Source of the DNA: Pseudomonadales bacterium
GTDB lineage: Bacteria; Pseudomonadota; Gammaproteobacteria; Pseudomonadales; Azotimanducaceae
Length of the DNA: 64,000 nucleotides
Assembly (NCBI GenBank): GCA_041395945.1
Contig: JAWKZN010000002.1
Span: 620,001-684,000 of the forward strand
Reading direction: 5' to 3'
Shown: positions 8,926 through 17,816 of the stretch, piece by piece
Layout of the letters: each line of letters begins with the position of its first letter
Position numbering within the stretch: the stretch's first letter is position 1
Translations under genes and position numbers: made by a program
Notes under the pieces: model-generated
Told to the model about the DNA's origin: nothing
What the model saw: the letters and a program-made list of their open reading frames with translations, nothing else
Databases searched by the model: none

Positions 8926-11784
8926 TTAGAAATCAGCCCGGAAGCGCAGGTACCAGTAGCCGCCGTCGAAGCCCCAGGGGGTCGAGGTCGCATACTTCTG
9001 CCCGGAGTTGTTGGACAGTCCTGCAGTATTCGTATTCAGGGCGTCGTCCGGCGCATCCTGGTCGAATACGTTCTGCGCACCTACGATGAACGTGTACTTC
9101 TCGTCCATGGTGTAGGCGGCTTCTACGTCGAATATCCACTCACCTTTGTAGCACTCATCCTCATTGCAATCGACCCGGTAGCTGGTGCCGCCATCGACAT
9201 AGTTCGGATCAGTGGAGAAGCCACTGGACACCCAGTCATCGTAGTAGCTGGCCCGGGCCAGGAAACGGAAATCGCCGATGAAGTGATTGATCGTGAAGAT
9301 GCCGCGATGTTCCGGGTTGAAGTTTTCCAGATCCACAATCTTATTGCGGTCCACTTCCTCACCGGCATCGTCCACTTCGGTTTCGGTCCAGTTCCAGGCT
9401 GCCGAGATCTGCGAAATACCGGCATTACCCCAATCCTTCGTGTAGGCCAGCACCAGGTCGATGCCCTGGGTGGTGGTCTCGAAGTCGTTGGTGTAGAAGT
9501 TGATGGAGCTCAGGTCAGATGCACCCGGTACACCAAGTGATTCTAGGCACTGGGGTGCGGTCAATGCGACGTTGCATTGAGCTACAAGGTTCGGATAAAG
9601 GAAATTTCCACTACCGTCTGTCGCGTCTATATCCAGAGTTTGGATGTCGATTGTACCGGTCGAAGAAATCCGATCCTTCACGTTGATGTTGTAGTAGTCG
9701 AGGGTCAGATCCAGATCGTCGGTGATGTTCCAGACTGCACCCAGGGTGAAGTTGGTGGCATCTTCCGCATCCAGGGATTCACCGCCGAGGGCTGCTGCGA
9801 GCGGGTTGGTCGGCGGAATCTGGCCCTGCTGCTGGAGAATTCCGTCAACGGTGATGGTGGAGATCTTGGTCACGTTCGACTGACCCGGTGTCGGCGCCCG
9901 GAAGCCGGTGCTCACCGAGCCGCGCACTGCGAAGGTGTCCACGATTGCCCAGCGACCGGACAACTTGTAGTTGAAGGTATCGCCGAAGTCATCGAAATCC
10001 TCGTAGCGTCCGGCCAGGCCGATGGTCACGTTCTCAATCACGTCCGCTTCGAAGTCCACGTAGGTGGCCCAGTTGGAGCGCTCGAATTCACCGGTCTGCG
10101 GGGGACTGAACCCGGCGAAACCATTGGCACCGATGCTCATCGCGGGCAGTTCGAGACCACCGGTAAAGACCGTATCCAGAGTACCGTCGCGGTTCACGTC
10201 GTACATGACATCACCGGGGTAAGTCAGGCCATCCACATTCTGGAAGGCGTACTCACCCGCTCTCCAGCTGTCTTCCGGTCCCTGACGGATCTCGAAGGTC
10301 TCCACCCGGTATTCCGCACCGAAAGCGATGTTCAGATCGGAGTAGAACGCATCGATATTCATCGGGTAGACGAAGTTGGCGTTGTAGTTCTGTTCGGTCT
10401 GGATGTACTTGCCCAGTTCAAAATCCCGAGGAGAGTCCGGGCCCAGGGAAGGGTTCAGAGTGTTGTTGATGCGGAAGGACGCTTCGTTGCGGCCGAGACC
10501 CACGCTGAAGTCGTAGCCTAGACCACTTTCCAGGTTCCCGCGCATACCGACAACGGCCGCCAGGTCTTCCATCTTGCCGCCGAACTGGGGCGTGAAGCCG
10601 CCTTCGTCAAGCGCGTTGAAAACGAAGCAGCCGGGGTTAGCCGTGCCATAAGCACTGCCGTTGAAGCCGTCGAAGCGGCTGCCACCCGGAGAGGGGACAG
10701 CCGGACATCCGGAGGGGACACCGCTGTCGTAGAAACCCGGGTCCATGATTGCCCGGAGGCCAACGGTCCTGAAAATAGGATCGCCCATCGAGTCAAAGCC
10801 GGAGATATCCGGCAATCCATCACCGTCCGCGTCGTATTGAGCGGAGCCGCTGGTGAACACGCCACCCCGGTTGTTCGGATTGCGGTAGAAGAAACCGCCT
10901 TCCGTATTGCGTTCGGAATAGTTACCAAAGCCGTAGAGTTCCTGGCTGTCGGAAAGCTCGATGCCGGAGTTCAGGAAGAAGGTCCAGTCGTCCTTCACTT
11001 CCGGTGAACCCCAGATCTGGGCGTAAGGCTGACGAACGTCGCTGTTGCCGGTGTCGATGAGGCCCTGGGCATCGGTGCGCTGCAGGGAGCGGCTGGTCGG
11101 ATCGGCTTCCTTCCACTCCAGGGTCGCATTCGCGAAACCGTTGGGTCCCAGCGGCAGACCCCAGTTCACACCGAACTTGCGGGTATCACCGTCGCCTTCA
11201 TAGGTTTCGCCGTAGCGGCCTTCGAAAGACAGACCTTCGCGGTCGTCTTTGAGCACCACGTTGATCACACCGGCGATGGCGTCGGAACCGTACTGAGCGG
11301 ACGCGCCGTCACGCAGCACTTCCACACGCTCGATGGCCATGCTCGGGATCACCGCCATGTCCGGACCCTGGGATCCTTCAGCGAGTGAACCGCCGAGTTC
11401 CGCGATGACCGCACCGCGGTGGCGGCGCTTGCCATTGATCAGCAGCAGGGTGCTGTCCGGCGGCAGTCCGCGCAGCGTAGCGGGCCGGGTCAGTGTGGCC
11501 GCATCGCTGATCGGGAATCTTTGCACGTTGTAGGACGGAAGCAGATTTCTCAGCATATCGTCCATGTCGGTGGTGCCCTGGTTGTTGAAATCGTCACCAG
11601 TGACGACGTCGACAGGCACGGGCGAATCGGTTGCGGTTCGGCCAGCGCGGCGCGAACCCACGACCACCACTTCTTCGATGGCTTCTGCACCGTCCTGAGC
11701 CAGCGCGGCAGGAACCGCAACCGGTGAGAACAGCAGAGCACCGAAGAGCGCGACTCGCAGCAGGGAATCTCTTGATTCACTCAT
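8926..11784 (-). CDS. TonB-dependent outer-membrane receptor
   Basis: 952 residues. A signal peptide (to about residue 29) is followed by EEVVVVGSRR, a TonB-box-like region, then a plug domain (VPVDVVTGDDFNNQG through VEVLRDGASAQYGSDAIAGVINVVLK) and a long 22-strand-type barrel ending in an aromatic strand (YWYLRFRADF). It should import a nutrient across the outer membrane with TonB energy; the ligand is not evident. Two predicted external loops carry calcium-binding-like sequences, DADGDGLPD near residue 320 and DVNRDGTLD near residue 530. The ribosome site GGAGAG lies seven bases before ATG, and a hairpin in the 5' leader lies just upstream. No regulator is adjacent. Confidence 0.9.
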   Translation of the reverse strand: MSESRDSLLRVALFGALLFSPVAVPAALAQDGAEAIEEVVVVGSRRAGRTATDSPVPVDVVTGDDFNNQGTTDMDDMLRNLLPSYNVQRFPISDAATLTRPATLRGLPPDSTLLLINGKRRHRGAVIAELGGSLAEGSQGPDMAVIPSMAIERVEVLRDGASAQYGSDAIAGVINVVLKDDREGLSFEGRYGETYEGDGDTRKFGVNWGLPLGPNGFANATLEWKEADPTSRSLQRTDAQGLIDTGNSDVRQPYAQIWGSPEVKDDWTFFLNSGIELSDSQELYGFGNYSERNTEGGFFYRNPNNRGGVFTSGSAQYDADGDGLPDISGFDSMGDPIFRTVGLRAIMDPGFYDSGVPSGCPAVPSPGGSRFDGFNGSAYGTANPGCFVFNALDEGGFTPQFGGKMEDLAAVVGMRGNLESGLGYDFSVGLGRNEASFRINNTLNPSLGPDSPRDFELGKYIQTEQNYNANFVYPMNIDAFYSDLNIAFGAEYRVETFEIRQGPEDSWRAGEYAFQNVDGLTYPGDVMYDVNRDGTLDTVFTGGLELPAMSIGANGFAGFSPPQTGEFERSNWATYVDFEADVIENVTIGLAGRYEDFDDFGDTFNYKLSGRWAIVDTFAVRGSVSTGFRAPTPGQSNVTKISTITVDGILQQQGQIPPTNPLAAALGGESLDAEDATNFTLGAVWNITDDLDLTLDYYNINVKDRISSTGTIDIQTLDIDATDGSGNFLYPNLVAQCNVALTAPQCLESLGVPGASDLSSINFYTNDFETTTQGIDLVLAYTKDWGNAGISQISAAWNWTETEVDDAGEEVDRNKIVDLENFNPEHRGIFTINHFIGDFRFLARASYYDDWVSSGFSTDPNYVDGGTSYRVDCNEDECYKGEWIFDVEAAYTMDEKYTFIVGAQNVFDQDAPDDALNTNTAGLSNNSGQKYATSTPWGFDGGYWYLRFRADF

Positions 11785-12207
11785 GAGTTGAACTCTCCAA
11801 AGTCCATGCGGCCGGAAACCGGCGCATTTTTGTTACCTTCTTCCATTACTGAAGCTTTTTGTTTCGAAAGCTTGCGCTTCCAACCATTCAGCTTTGCAGG
11901 TTTTCACCACTCCCCACCCGGCTCTCCACCGGGTCGCCGGGGCACCTTCTGCGCCGTATTCCGGCTGCTTCAGGAGCAGCGGACGTCGACCGTCAGGTAG
12001 CCGCCGACTTGCCTGAACCCCCCCATATCCCAGGGTCCCGGACTAGTGGCAACGGCGAAGCCTACACCAATCTGAAACGAATCGGAATCGCCCGGGAAAC
12101 ATCTCGAAACAGGTTCTGCGCCCGTCCTGACGGCCCCGAGCCCATTGAAATCTGCTACCCGAGCGGACACAGTGACCGCCATTCATCCCTTATGCCGGAA
12201 CAGACAG
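11785..12207. other. 423-base divergent intergenic region
   Basis: This gap separates the minus-strand TonB receptor from the plus-strand amidohydrolase, so it must contain both promoters. Apart from the leader hairpin at 11806-11827 I see no convincing motif, repeat or gene. Short open frames crossing it lack ribosome sites and similarity to anything I know. Confidence 0.6.
11806..11827 (-). promoter_or_regulatory. Hairpin in the 5' leader of the TonB receptor
   Basis: ATGCGgCCGG-aaa-CCGGCGCAT forms a nine-pair stem with one bulged G, and a T-run follows on the plus strand. Read as the minus-strand leader, the stem lies about 9 bases upstream of the GGAGAG ribosome site of the receptor. It may affect message stability or translation. 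Acting as a plus-strand terminator is unlikely because no plus-strand gene precedes it. Confidence 0.4.
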
Positions 12208-14028
12208 ATGCTTCGATTTGCCTACCTGGCGCTGGCAGCCGCGTTGATTACCGGTGCCATGCCCGGTCACACGGCCACCCAGCCTGACACCAGCGCCGAT
12301 CTCATTCTCACCAACGGCAGGATCTACACCGTAGACTCCGCCAGACCCTGGGCGGAGGCGGTCGCGATAGCGGGCACCCGTATTGTCGCGGTCGGCAGCG
12401 CCAGCGAGGTCGCCCCTTCTGCTGGACCCCGGACCAGGATCATCGACCTTCAAGGGGCCTTTGCCAGTCCGGGATTCAACGACGCCCATGTGCACATGGA
12501 CTCGACCGGCATGCTGATCACCGGGGTGAACCTGCTGGATGTGCATGAACCGGTGGCATTCGCCGAGCGCATCGCGGCGGCAACCACCCGTCTGCCGAAG
12601 GGCAGCTGGATTCTGCGCGGCGACTGGGGGGCCTATGAACAGTGGGGTCAGGGTTCGAGTGGCGCAGCCGTTGCCGGCGCATCCGACCGGGGACCCTTCA
12701 CACCGGATCGCCGCTTGATCGACAAACTGACACCCGACCATCCGGTGCTGGTCAGCCGTTTTGATCGGAGCATGTTTCTCGCCAATTCCCGCGCCCTCGA
12801 GCTCGCCGGCATCTCCGCAGACACGCCGGATCCTGCCGGTGGTGAGATCGCCAGAGACGCATCCGGCCGGATCACCGGCGTCCTGCGCGGCAGTGCGGTG
12901 GATCTGGTGCAGAGCGTAATTCCGCCCATGCCCTTTGAGCAGCGCCTGGTTGGCGTGCGCGCCGTGCTGGCGGAAGCACGGGAAGGCGGTGTGACCACCA
13001 TCCAGGATCTGACCGGTCCCGAGCAGCTGCGCGCTTATCAGACTCTGAAAGCGGCTGGTGAGCTGACGGCGCGCATCATGGTAAGACCCAATATTTTTCA
13101 GGTCGAACCCGTCGCCGCCCTCGGCCTGACCCGCGGCTTCGGTGACGACTACCTGAAGCTGGTGGGCTACAAGGGCTGGGTCGACGGCATCATGGGCAAC
13201 TCCAGCGCCATGTTCTTCCAGCCCTATGACCACGACCCGGAAAACCGTGGCGCCCTGCGTTTGCCCATGCTCCCGGAAAGTGAGGAAGGTGCCGCCTTTT
13301 CCATGACCGAGGGCGACCACTACAGCGCTTTCCTGCCCGGCAACATGGAGCAGCTCATCGATGCCTGGGCAGACACGGGCGTTCCGGCGCATATCCATGC
13401 CATCGGTGACCTCGGCAACCGCATCCTGCTCGACATGTTCGAGCGTGTGCTGACCCGCCGGGATATGGTCGAGCACGATCACCGCTGGCGGGTAATCCAT
13501 GCCCAGGTTCTGCGCGAGGAGGATTTCGAGCGCTTCGGCCGACTCAATCTGGTCGCGGAGGTGAACCCTTACCATGTCTCAGACGACATGCGCTGGATGG
13601 AGGAACGCATCGGCGCCGAGCGCTCGAAGGGTGCCTATGCATTCCGCAAACTCAAAGACGCCGGAGCCGTGCTCATTTTCGGCAGCGACTCACCCGGAAC
13701 CAACGCCGCACGCTATTTCTTGAGCCCGGTATACGGACTCTACGCCGCCGTCTCCCGCCAGACCCTCGGGGGAGAGCCCGCTGCAGGATGGTTTCCCGAT
13801 CAGCGGCTGAGCATCGAGGAAGCCATGGACGCCTACACCCGTGCACCCGCCTGGGCGACCTTCGACGAGGAAATAAAGGGCACGCTGACCCCGGGGAAAC
13901 TCGCAGACATCGCCGTGTTCGATACCGATCTGATTGCGGCGGGCAAAGCGGACCCGAAGCAACTGCTCGATGCCAAGGTGCTCTACACCCTGGTGGGCGG
14001 CGAGATCGTCTACGAAGCCGGGCGCTAG
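12208..14028 (+). CDS. Exported amidohydrolase, YtcJ-like (Amidohydro_3)
   Basis: 606 residues from ATG 12208, chosen because it begins a clean signal peptide (FAYLALAAALITGAMPGHTA); an upstream ATG at 12145 would place 21 residues before it. The mature protein opens with DLILTNGRIYTVD and AVAIAGTRIVAVGS, the beta-sandwich typical of amidohydrolases. The metal-binding NDAHVHMDS follows near residue 95. Later elements are HIHAIGDLGNR, the carboxylate-bearing DDMRWMEERIG region and GSDSPGT. The family hydrolyses C-N bonds in varied, mostly unknown substrates. Its position is probably periplasmic. The arfB gene follows after only 14 bases. Confidence 0.85.
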   Translation: MLRFAYLALAAALITGAMPGHTATQPDTSADLILTNGRIYTVDSARPWAEAVAIAGTRIVAVGSASEVAPSAGPRTRIIDLQGAFASPGFNDAHVHMDSTGMLITGVNLLDVHEPVAFAERIAAATTRLPKGSWILRGDWGAYEQWGQGSSGAAVAGASDRGPFTPDRRLIDKLTPDHPVLVSRFDRSMFLANSRALELAGISADTPDPAGGEIARDASGRITGVLRGSAVDLVQSVIPPMPFEQRLVGVRAVLAEAREGGVTTIQDLTGPEQLRAYQTLKAAGELTARIMVRPNIFQVEPVAALGLTRGFGDDYLKLVGYKGWVDGIMGNSSAMFFQPYDHDPENRGALRLPMLPESEEGAAFSMTEGDHYSAFLPGNMEQLIDAWADTGVPAHIHAIGDLGNRILLDMFERVLTRRDMVEHDHRWRVIHAQVLREEDFERFGRLNLVAEVNPYHVSDDMRWMEERIGAERSKGAYAFRKLKDAGAVLIFGSDSPGTNAARYFLSPVYGLYAAVSRQTLGGEPAAGWFPDQRLSIEEAMDAYTRAPAWATFDEEIKGTLTPGKLADIAVFDTDLIAAGKADPKQLLDAKVLYTLVGGEIVYEAGR

Positions 14029-14042
14029 ACGGGCAGTCGAGC

Positions 14043-14444
14043 GTGGATGCGGACATCCCTTCGAGCGCTTTGGAGCTGCGCTTCGTGCATGCGTCCGGAC
14101 CCGGCGGCCAGCACGTGAACAAAGTATCCACCGCGGTTCAACTGCGCCTGCGTCTCGGCCGCACGACCCTCCCCGAGCCGGTGAAGGCCCGCCTGCGTCA
14201 GCTCGCCGGCGGGCGCCTGACCAAACAGGATGAGGTGATCATCACCGCAGAGCGCTTCCGCTCACAGCTGAGGAACAAAGAAGACGCCTACGAACGACTC
14301 GACGAACTCGTCGCCGCCGCCCGCACCCGCCGCAAGTCGAGGGTGCCGACCCGGCCGAGTGCGGGCAGCGTGCGCGCGCGGCTGGATCTGAAAAAACAGA
14401 AGGGCCGACATAAGGCCAATCGGCGCAAACCGGCGCTCGACTAA
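14043..14444 (+). CDS. arfB: Peptidyl-tRNA hydrolase ArfB, ribosome rescue factor
   Basis: 133 residues, starting at GTG 14043. The release-factor-like catalytic motif GGQ is intact inside SGPGGQHVNKVSTAV (residues about 19-33). A basic tail (RRKSRVPTRPS, then KKQKGRHKANRRKPALD) matches the part of ArfB that enters the mRNA channel of stalled ribosomes. The protein hydrolyses peptidyl-tRNA on non-stop ribosomes in the cytoplasm. Length agrees with E. coli YaeJ/ArfB (140). It probably shares a transcript with the amidohydrolase 14 bases upstream. The gene ends just before the gap with the paired structured elements. Confidence 0.92.
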   Translation: MDADIPSSALELRFVHASGPGGQHVNKVSTAVQLRLRLGRTTLPEPVKARLRQLAGGRLTKQDEVIITAERFRSQLRNKEDAYERLDELVAAARTRRKSRVPTRPSAGSVRARLDLKKQKGRHKANRRKPALD

Positions 14445-14484
14445 TCAGGGCTTCGGCAGGGAGATCGGGAAGAGGCTGATCAGA

Positions 14485-14630
14485 GCGTGGTCGAGGATGG
14501 GCTGTCCCGGGCCTCGCTCGGCAGCTCCGCTGTGCCCTCGTGTGGCTTTTTGCCTCGCGTGAGGAACACGAGTCAAAAAGCCGTACTCGGCCTCGCTACA
14601 CGGCCCGGGACAGCCCATCCTCGACCACGC
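14485..14630 (+). repeat. Structured palindromic element, copy 1
   Basis: Two perfect 29-base inverted arms (14485-14513 and 14602-14630) enclose an 88-base core. The core has an inner nine-pair stem GGCTTTTTG/CAAAAAGCC, a small CCTC-GCGT-GAGG hairpin inside it, and CTCGTGT/ACACGAG, whose pairing would interleave with the inner stem as a pseudoknot. The core is shared with copy 2 at 14795-14942, which lies in the opposite orientation. Blocks TCGCTCGG, TGCCCTCG, TGCCTCGCG, CGAGTCAA and ACTCGGCCTCGCT are identical in order. It could be a mobile palindromic repeat, a non-coding RNA or a complex terminator; sequence alone does not decide. Confidence 0.85.
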
Positions 14631-14794
14631 CTTGTAAATTTTTCCGAGCTTCCTGACCGAGCCACTGGCGGATGCTCGGAAGTTCACGCCGCACTCAACG
14701 CGGGTCACTGAATCCGGTGTGACTCAGGAATCGCGCAGTGCGCGGCTTATTTCGCTGAGCGGGTCTCAGCGGTCTGTCTCGGAATTATCTCCAA

Positions 14795-14942
14795 GCTGGG
14801 GTGGAGAGGGGGTTGCAACGGACCGTGGAGCGAGGCCGAGTGCGGCGGATTGACTCGCGGCCTCCGCGAGGCAACTCCGCCAATCGAGGGCAGCCGGGAG
14901 GGCCCGAGCGAAGGTCCGTTGCAGCCCCCTCTCCACCCCAGC
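14795..14942 (-). repeat. Structured palindromic element, copy 2 (inverted)
   Basis: 30-base arms (14795-14824 and 14913-14942) pair with a single mismatch that would be a wobble in RNA, and they enclose an 88-base core of exactly the same length as copy 1. Read on the minus strand, the core matches copy 1 in at least 61 of 88 positions by block alignment. The inner stem is GGCGGAgTTG/CAATCCGCC, so three base pairs differ from copy 1 while pairing is kept. The arms differ strongly between copies yet remain self-complementary within each. Weak similarity extends into the flank (TTG..A.AT..TTCCGA). Confidence 0.85.
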
Positions 14943-15044
14943 CTGAAAATCTGCACCGAAAACAGACCCGACCAGACACCACCTCAGCGACATGAACCGC
15001 CCACAGCCCGACTCCGACCTTCAACAGCAGCAGGGTAAGTCCGG

Positions 15045-15470
15045 TCAGCTGTTTCCAGCCAGCGCCTGGGCCTGCTGTGCGCTCAGACAGTTGATCAGCA
15101 GCTGGTGGGCCAGACCCGCCTCCCGGTGCACGTGGATGGCCTGATACTCGGCGCTTGCCGTCATATCGCGGAACGCCGCCAGACTCGGATACTCGACGAT
15201 GGCCACCTGATCCCAGGCGAGATCGCCGTCCCCCACCACCAGCACATTCGGCACACCGCCCCAGAGAATTCTGCCGCCAAGTCCGGCAATGATCTTGCCG
15301 ACCGCTGCACCATACAGGGCATATGCCTCGGCCCCGCTGAGATCGGTGGCGCGGCCGTCCGCATATTCCGCACGCTCCTTGAATTTGAGCAGGTTGAGCA
15401 TATACAGAGGCCCGTCGGGCGCCCGCTGCATCAGGGACTGGAGCTGATCGGGTCGTGGTGAAACCGGCAT
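15045..15470 (-). CDS. DUF1330-like / dimeric alpha-beta barrel protein
   Basis: 141 residues from ATG 15470, picked because GGGAGG sits five bases upstream; the open frame to 15512 has no such site. The features LYMLNLLKFKERAEYADG, YGAAVGKIIAGLGGRILWGG, WDQVAIVEYPSLAAFRDM and EYQAIHVHREAGLAHQLLI are those of DUF1330-type small ferredoxin-like-fold proteins. Their function is not established. No signal peptide or metal-binding motif is seen. It is transcribed away from ygiQ (start 15529) across a 58-base gap and converges on arfB over the structured elements. Confidence 0.75.
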   Translation of the reverse strand: MPVSPRPDQLQSLMQRAPDGPLYMLNLLKFKERAEYADGRATDLSGAEAYALYGAAVGKIIAGLGGRILWGGVPNVLVVGDGDLAWDQVAIVEYPSLAAFRDMTASAEYQAIHVHREAGLAHQLLINCLSAQQAQALAGNS

Positions 15471-15528
15471 GGGGTCCTCCCTGTCTTTCTCTGCGATAAT
15501 CGCCAGCCCCACTTAAGCAAACACCCCC

Positions 15529-17733
15529 GTGTCGAGTCCAGCCACCAGTCCTTCCTTATTTTCGCATCGCAAGTACTGGGCCCACCGGCTCACCCCGGCG
15601 CCCGTGCTGCCCATGAGCCGCGCGGAGATGGACGATCTGGGCTGGGACAGTTGCGACATCATCATCGTCACCGGTGATGCCTATGTGGACCATCCCAGTT
15701 TCGGGATGGCCATCGTCGGCCGTATTCTGGAAGCCCAGGGTTTCCGGGTCGGCATCCTCTCCCAGCCCGACTGGACCAGCAGCGACGCCTTTACGGCCCT
15801 TGGCCCACCCAACCTCTTCTTCGGCATCACCGCCGGCAATATGGATTCGATGGTCAATCGCTACACCTCTGACCGCAAGATCCGCAGCGATGATGCCTAT
15901 ACACCCGGCGGGGAAGGCGGACGCCGTCCGGATCGCAGTGTGATCGTGTACAGCCAGCGGGCACGGGAAGCTTACAGGGACGTGCCGATACTCATCGGCA
16001 GCATCGAGGCCAGCCTGCGTCGAATCGCACATTTCGACTACTGGTCGGAAAAAGTCCGCCGGTCGATTCTGCTCGATGCGAAGGCCGATCTGCTGGTGTT
16101 CGGCAATGCGGAAAGGCAGCTGGTGGAAATTGCACATCGACTCGCCGCCGGCGAGCCGATCGACAGCATTCAGGACGTACGGGGCACCGCGTTCACCCGC
16201 AGCAGTACGCCGGCCGGATGGATCGAAATCGACTCCACCCATCTGGATTCTCCAGGCCGCCTCAATCCGCCCGAAGACCCCTACGCGATGACGCCCGTGA
16301 CTTCCGTGCCTGATGTGCCGCTGGCACCCGGCGTGCAGATGGTGCGCTTCGTGCGCGATGTTCCGAGTGCGAACCGCGATCACAGCGTGATCCGGCTGCC
16401 TTCATTCGAAGCTGTGCGGGACGATCCGGTGCTTTATGCCCATGCCTCGCGCATCCTGCACACGGAGAGCAATCCCGGCAACGCGCGCGCACTGGTGCAG
16501 CGCCACGGCGATCGCGATGTCTGGCTGAATCCGCCACCGATTCCCCTGACGACGAAGGACATGGACGGCATCTATGAGCTGCCCTATACCCGGCAGCCGC
16601 ATCCCGGCTATGGCGACGCCCGCATCCCGGCTTTCGAAATGATCCGCTTCTCGGTCACCATCCAGCGCGGCTGCTTCGGTGGCTGTACCTTCTGCTCCAT
16701 CACGGAGCACGAAGGCCGGATCATCCAGAGCCGCTCGGAGGAATCCATTCTGCGGGAAGTGGAGACCATCCGCGATGAAGCCCCCGGTTTCACCGGCGTG
16801 ATCTCGGATCTCGGCGGGCCGACCGCCAACATGTACCGGCTGGCCTGCAAGGATCCGGAAATCCAGTCCGCCTGCCGGCGACCGTCCTGCGTGTTTCCCG
16901 GCATCTGTCCGAACCTCAATACCAACCACAATCCCCTGATCAGCCTCTATCGCAAAGCGCGCGCTCTGCCCGGCATCAAGAAAGTCCTCATCGCCTCCGG
17001 CGTACGCTACGACCTGGCGGTGGAGTCCCCTGAGTATGTGCAGGAGCTGGCCCAGCATCACACCGGCGGCTATCTGAAAATCGCGCCGGAGGCGCTGAGC
17101 GACGGTCCGCTGTCGAAAATGATGAAGCCGGGAATGGACACCTACTACCGCTTCAAGGAGCTGTTCGACCGGTTTTCCGCCGAGGCGGGAAAAGAGCAGT
17201 ACCTGATCCCCTACTTCATTGCCGCCCATCCCGGTACGACTGACGAGGACATGCTGGCCCTGTCGGTGTGGCTGAAGTCCAACGGCTTCCGCGCAGACCA
17301 GGTGCAGGCCTTTCTGCCTTCACCCATGGCCACCGCCACCGCCATGTATCACAGCGGCAGAAATCCCCTGCGGAAAATCACCCGGGACAGTGAAAGCGTG
17401 ATCGTTCCCAGAGGCGTGAAGCAGCGGCGGCTGCACAAGGCCTTTCTGCGCTACCACGATGCAAGGAACTGGCCCATGCTGCGGGAAGCGCTGCGGCGCA
17501 TGGGCCGGGCCGATCTGATTGGCAACGGCAAACGCCATCTGGTGCCGAGCTACCAGCCCGCAGGTACCACTGCAGACCCGGCCGGAGAGAAAGCCGCGCG
17601 GCCGGTAACATACCGGAAGATCCGCACTCAGCACACCCGTGCGGAAGCGTCCGACTCGACCCGCGGGCAGCGGAGTAACCGAAAACCAGGCAAACCCAAA
17701 CCCGGGAGCCGGCCAGCGAAACCCCGAAACTGA
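15529..17733 (+). CDS. ygiQ: YgiQ-family radical SAM protein
   Basis: 734 residues. The N-terminal domain (DIIIVTGDAYVDHPSFGMAI, ITAGNMDSMVNRYTS) is the hallmark of the YgiQ/UPF0313 family. The radical SAM cluster motif CxxxCxxC is at Cys381, Cys385 and Cys388 in QRGCFGGCTFC and would bind a [4Fe-4S] cluster and S-adenosylmethionine. Further family elements are PSCVFPGICPNLNTNHNPL and HTGGYLKIAPEALSDGPLSKMMKPG. The reaction is unknown. The C-terminal 70 residues are a low-complexity basic tail (KPGKPKPGSRPAKPRN), common in this family. GTG at 15529 is the start; no better one is near. Confidence 0.92.
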   Translation: MSSPATSPSLFSHRKYWAHRLTPAPVLPMSRAEMDDLGWDSCDIIIVTGDAYVDHPSFGMAIVGRILEAQGFRVGILSQPDWTSSDAFTALGPPNLFFGITAGNMDSMVNRYTSDRKIRSDDAYTPGGEGGRRPDRSVIVYSQRAREAYRDVPILIGSIEASLRRIAHFDYWSEKVRRSILLDAKADLLVFGNAERQLVEIAHRLAAGEPIDSIQDVRGTAFTRSSTPAGWIEIDSTHLDSPGRLNPPEDPYAMTPVTSVPDVPLAPGVQMVRFVRDVPSANRDHSVIRLPSFEAVRDDPVLYAHASRILHTESNPGNARALVQRHGDRDVWLNPPPIPLTTKDMDGIYELPYTRQPHPGYGDARIPAFEMIRFSVTIQRGCFGGCTFCSITEHEGRIIQSRSEESILREVETIRDEAPGFTGVISDLGGPTANMYRLACKDPEIQSACRRPSCVFPGICPNLNTNHNPLISLYRKARALPGIKKVLIASGVRYDLAVESPEYVQELAQHHTGGYLKIAPEALSDGPLSKMMKPGMDTYYRFKELFDRFSAEAGKEQYLIPYFIAAHPGTTDEDMLALSVWLKSNGFRADQVQAFLPSPMATATAMYHSGRNPLRKITRDSESVIVPRGVKQRRLHKAFLRYHDARNWPMLREALRRMGRADLIGNGKRHLVPSYQPAGTTADPAGEKAARPVTYRKIRTQHTRAEASDSTRGQRSNRKPGKPKPGSRPAKPRN

Positions 17734-17816
17734 TCGCCCGACGTACGGTGGCGGGGCTACCCGCCCGCGCCGACCTCGCATAGACTCCTGCTTTCATCCG
17801 GATCAGGGACGATCAA

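Larger units (their letters stand above)
14445..15044. other. 600-base convergent intergenic region with two structured elements
   Basis: Lies between the ends of arfB (plus) and a DUF1330-like gene (minus). It contains no credible gene. About half of it is made of two related palindromic elements in opposite orientation (14485-14630 and 14795-14942). The 164 bases between them include a short inverted repeat TTCCGAGC/GCTCGGAA at about 14643-14679. I see no tRNA-like clover leaf and no simple U-run terminator. Confidence 0.8.

Noticed and set aside
12190..13575. 461-residue minus-strand open frame
   Set aside because: It lies opposite the amidohydrolase, has no ribosome site or family motif, and is explained by GC-rich codon bias.
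14485..14942. Integron attC sites
   Set aside because: The palindromes lack the R-box pair (RYYYAAC and GTTRRRY) at their ends, and no cassette genes or integrase are present.
17750..17765. Terminator after ygiQ
   Set aside because: GGCGGG-gcta-CCCGCC forms a short stem, but no T-run follows and the next gene starts 52 bases later on the same strand.
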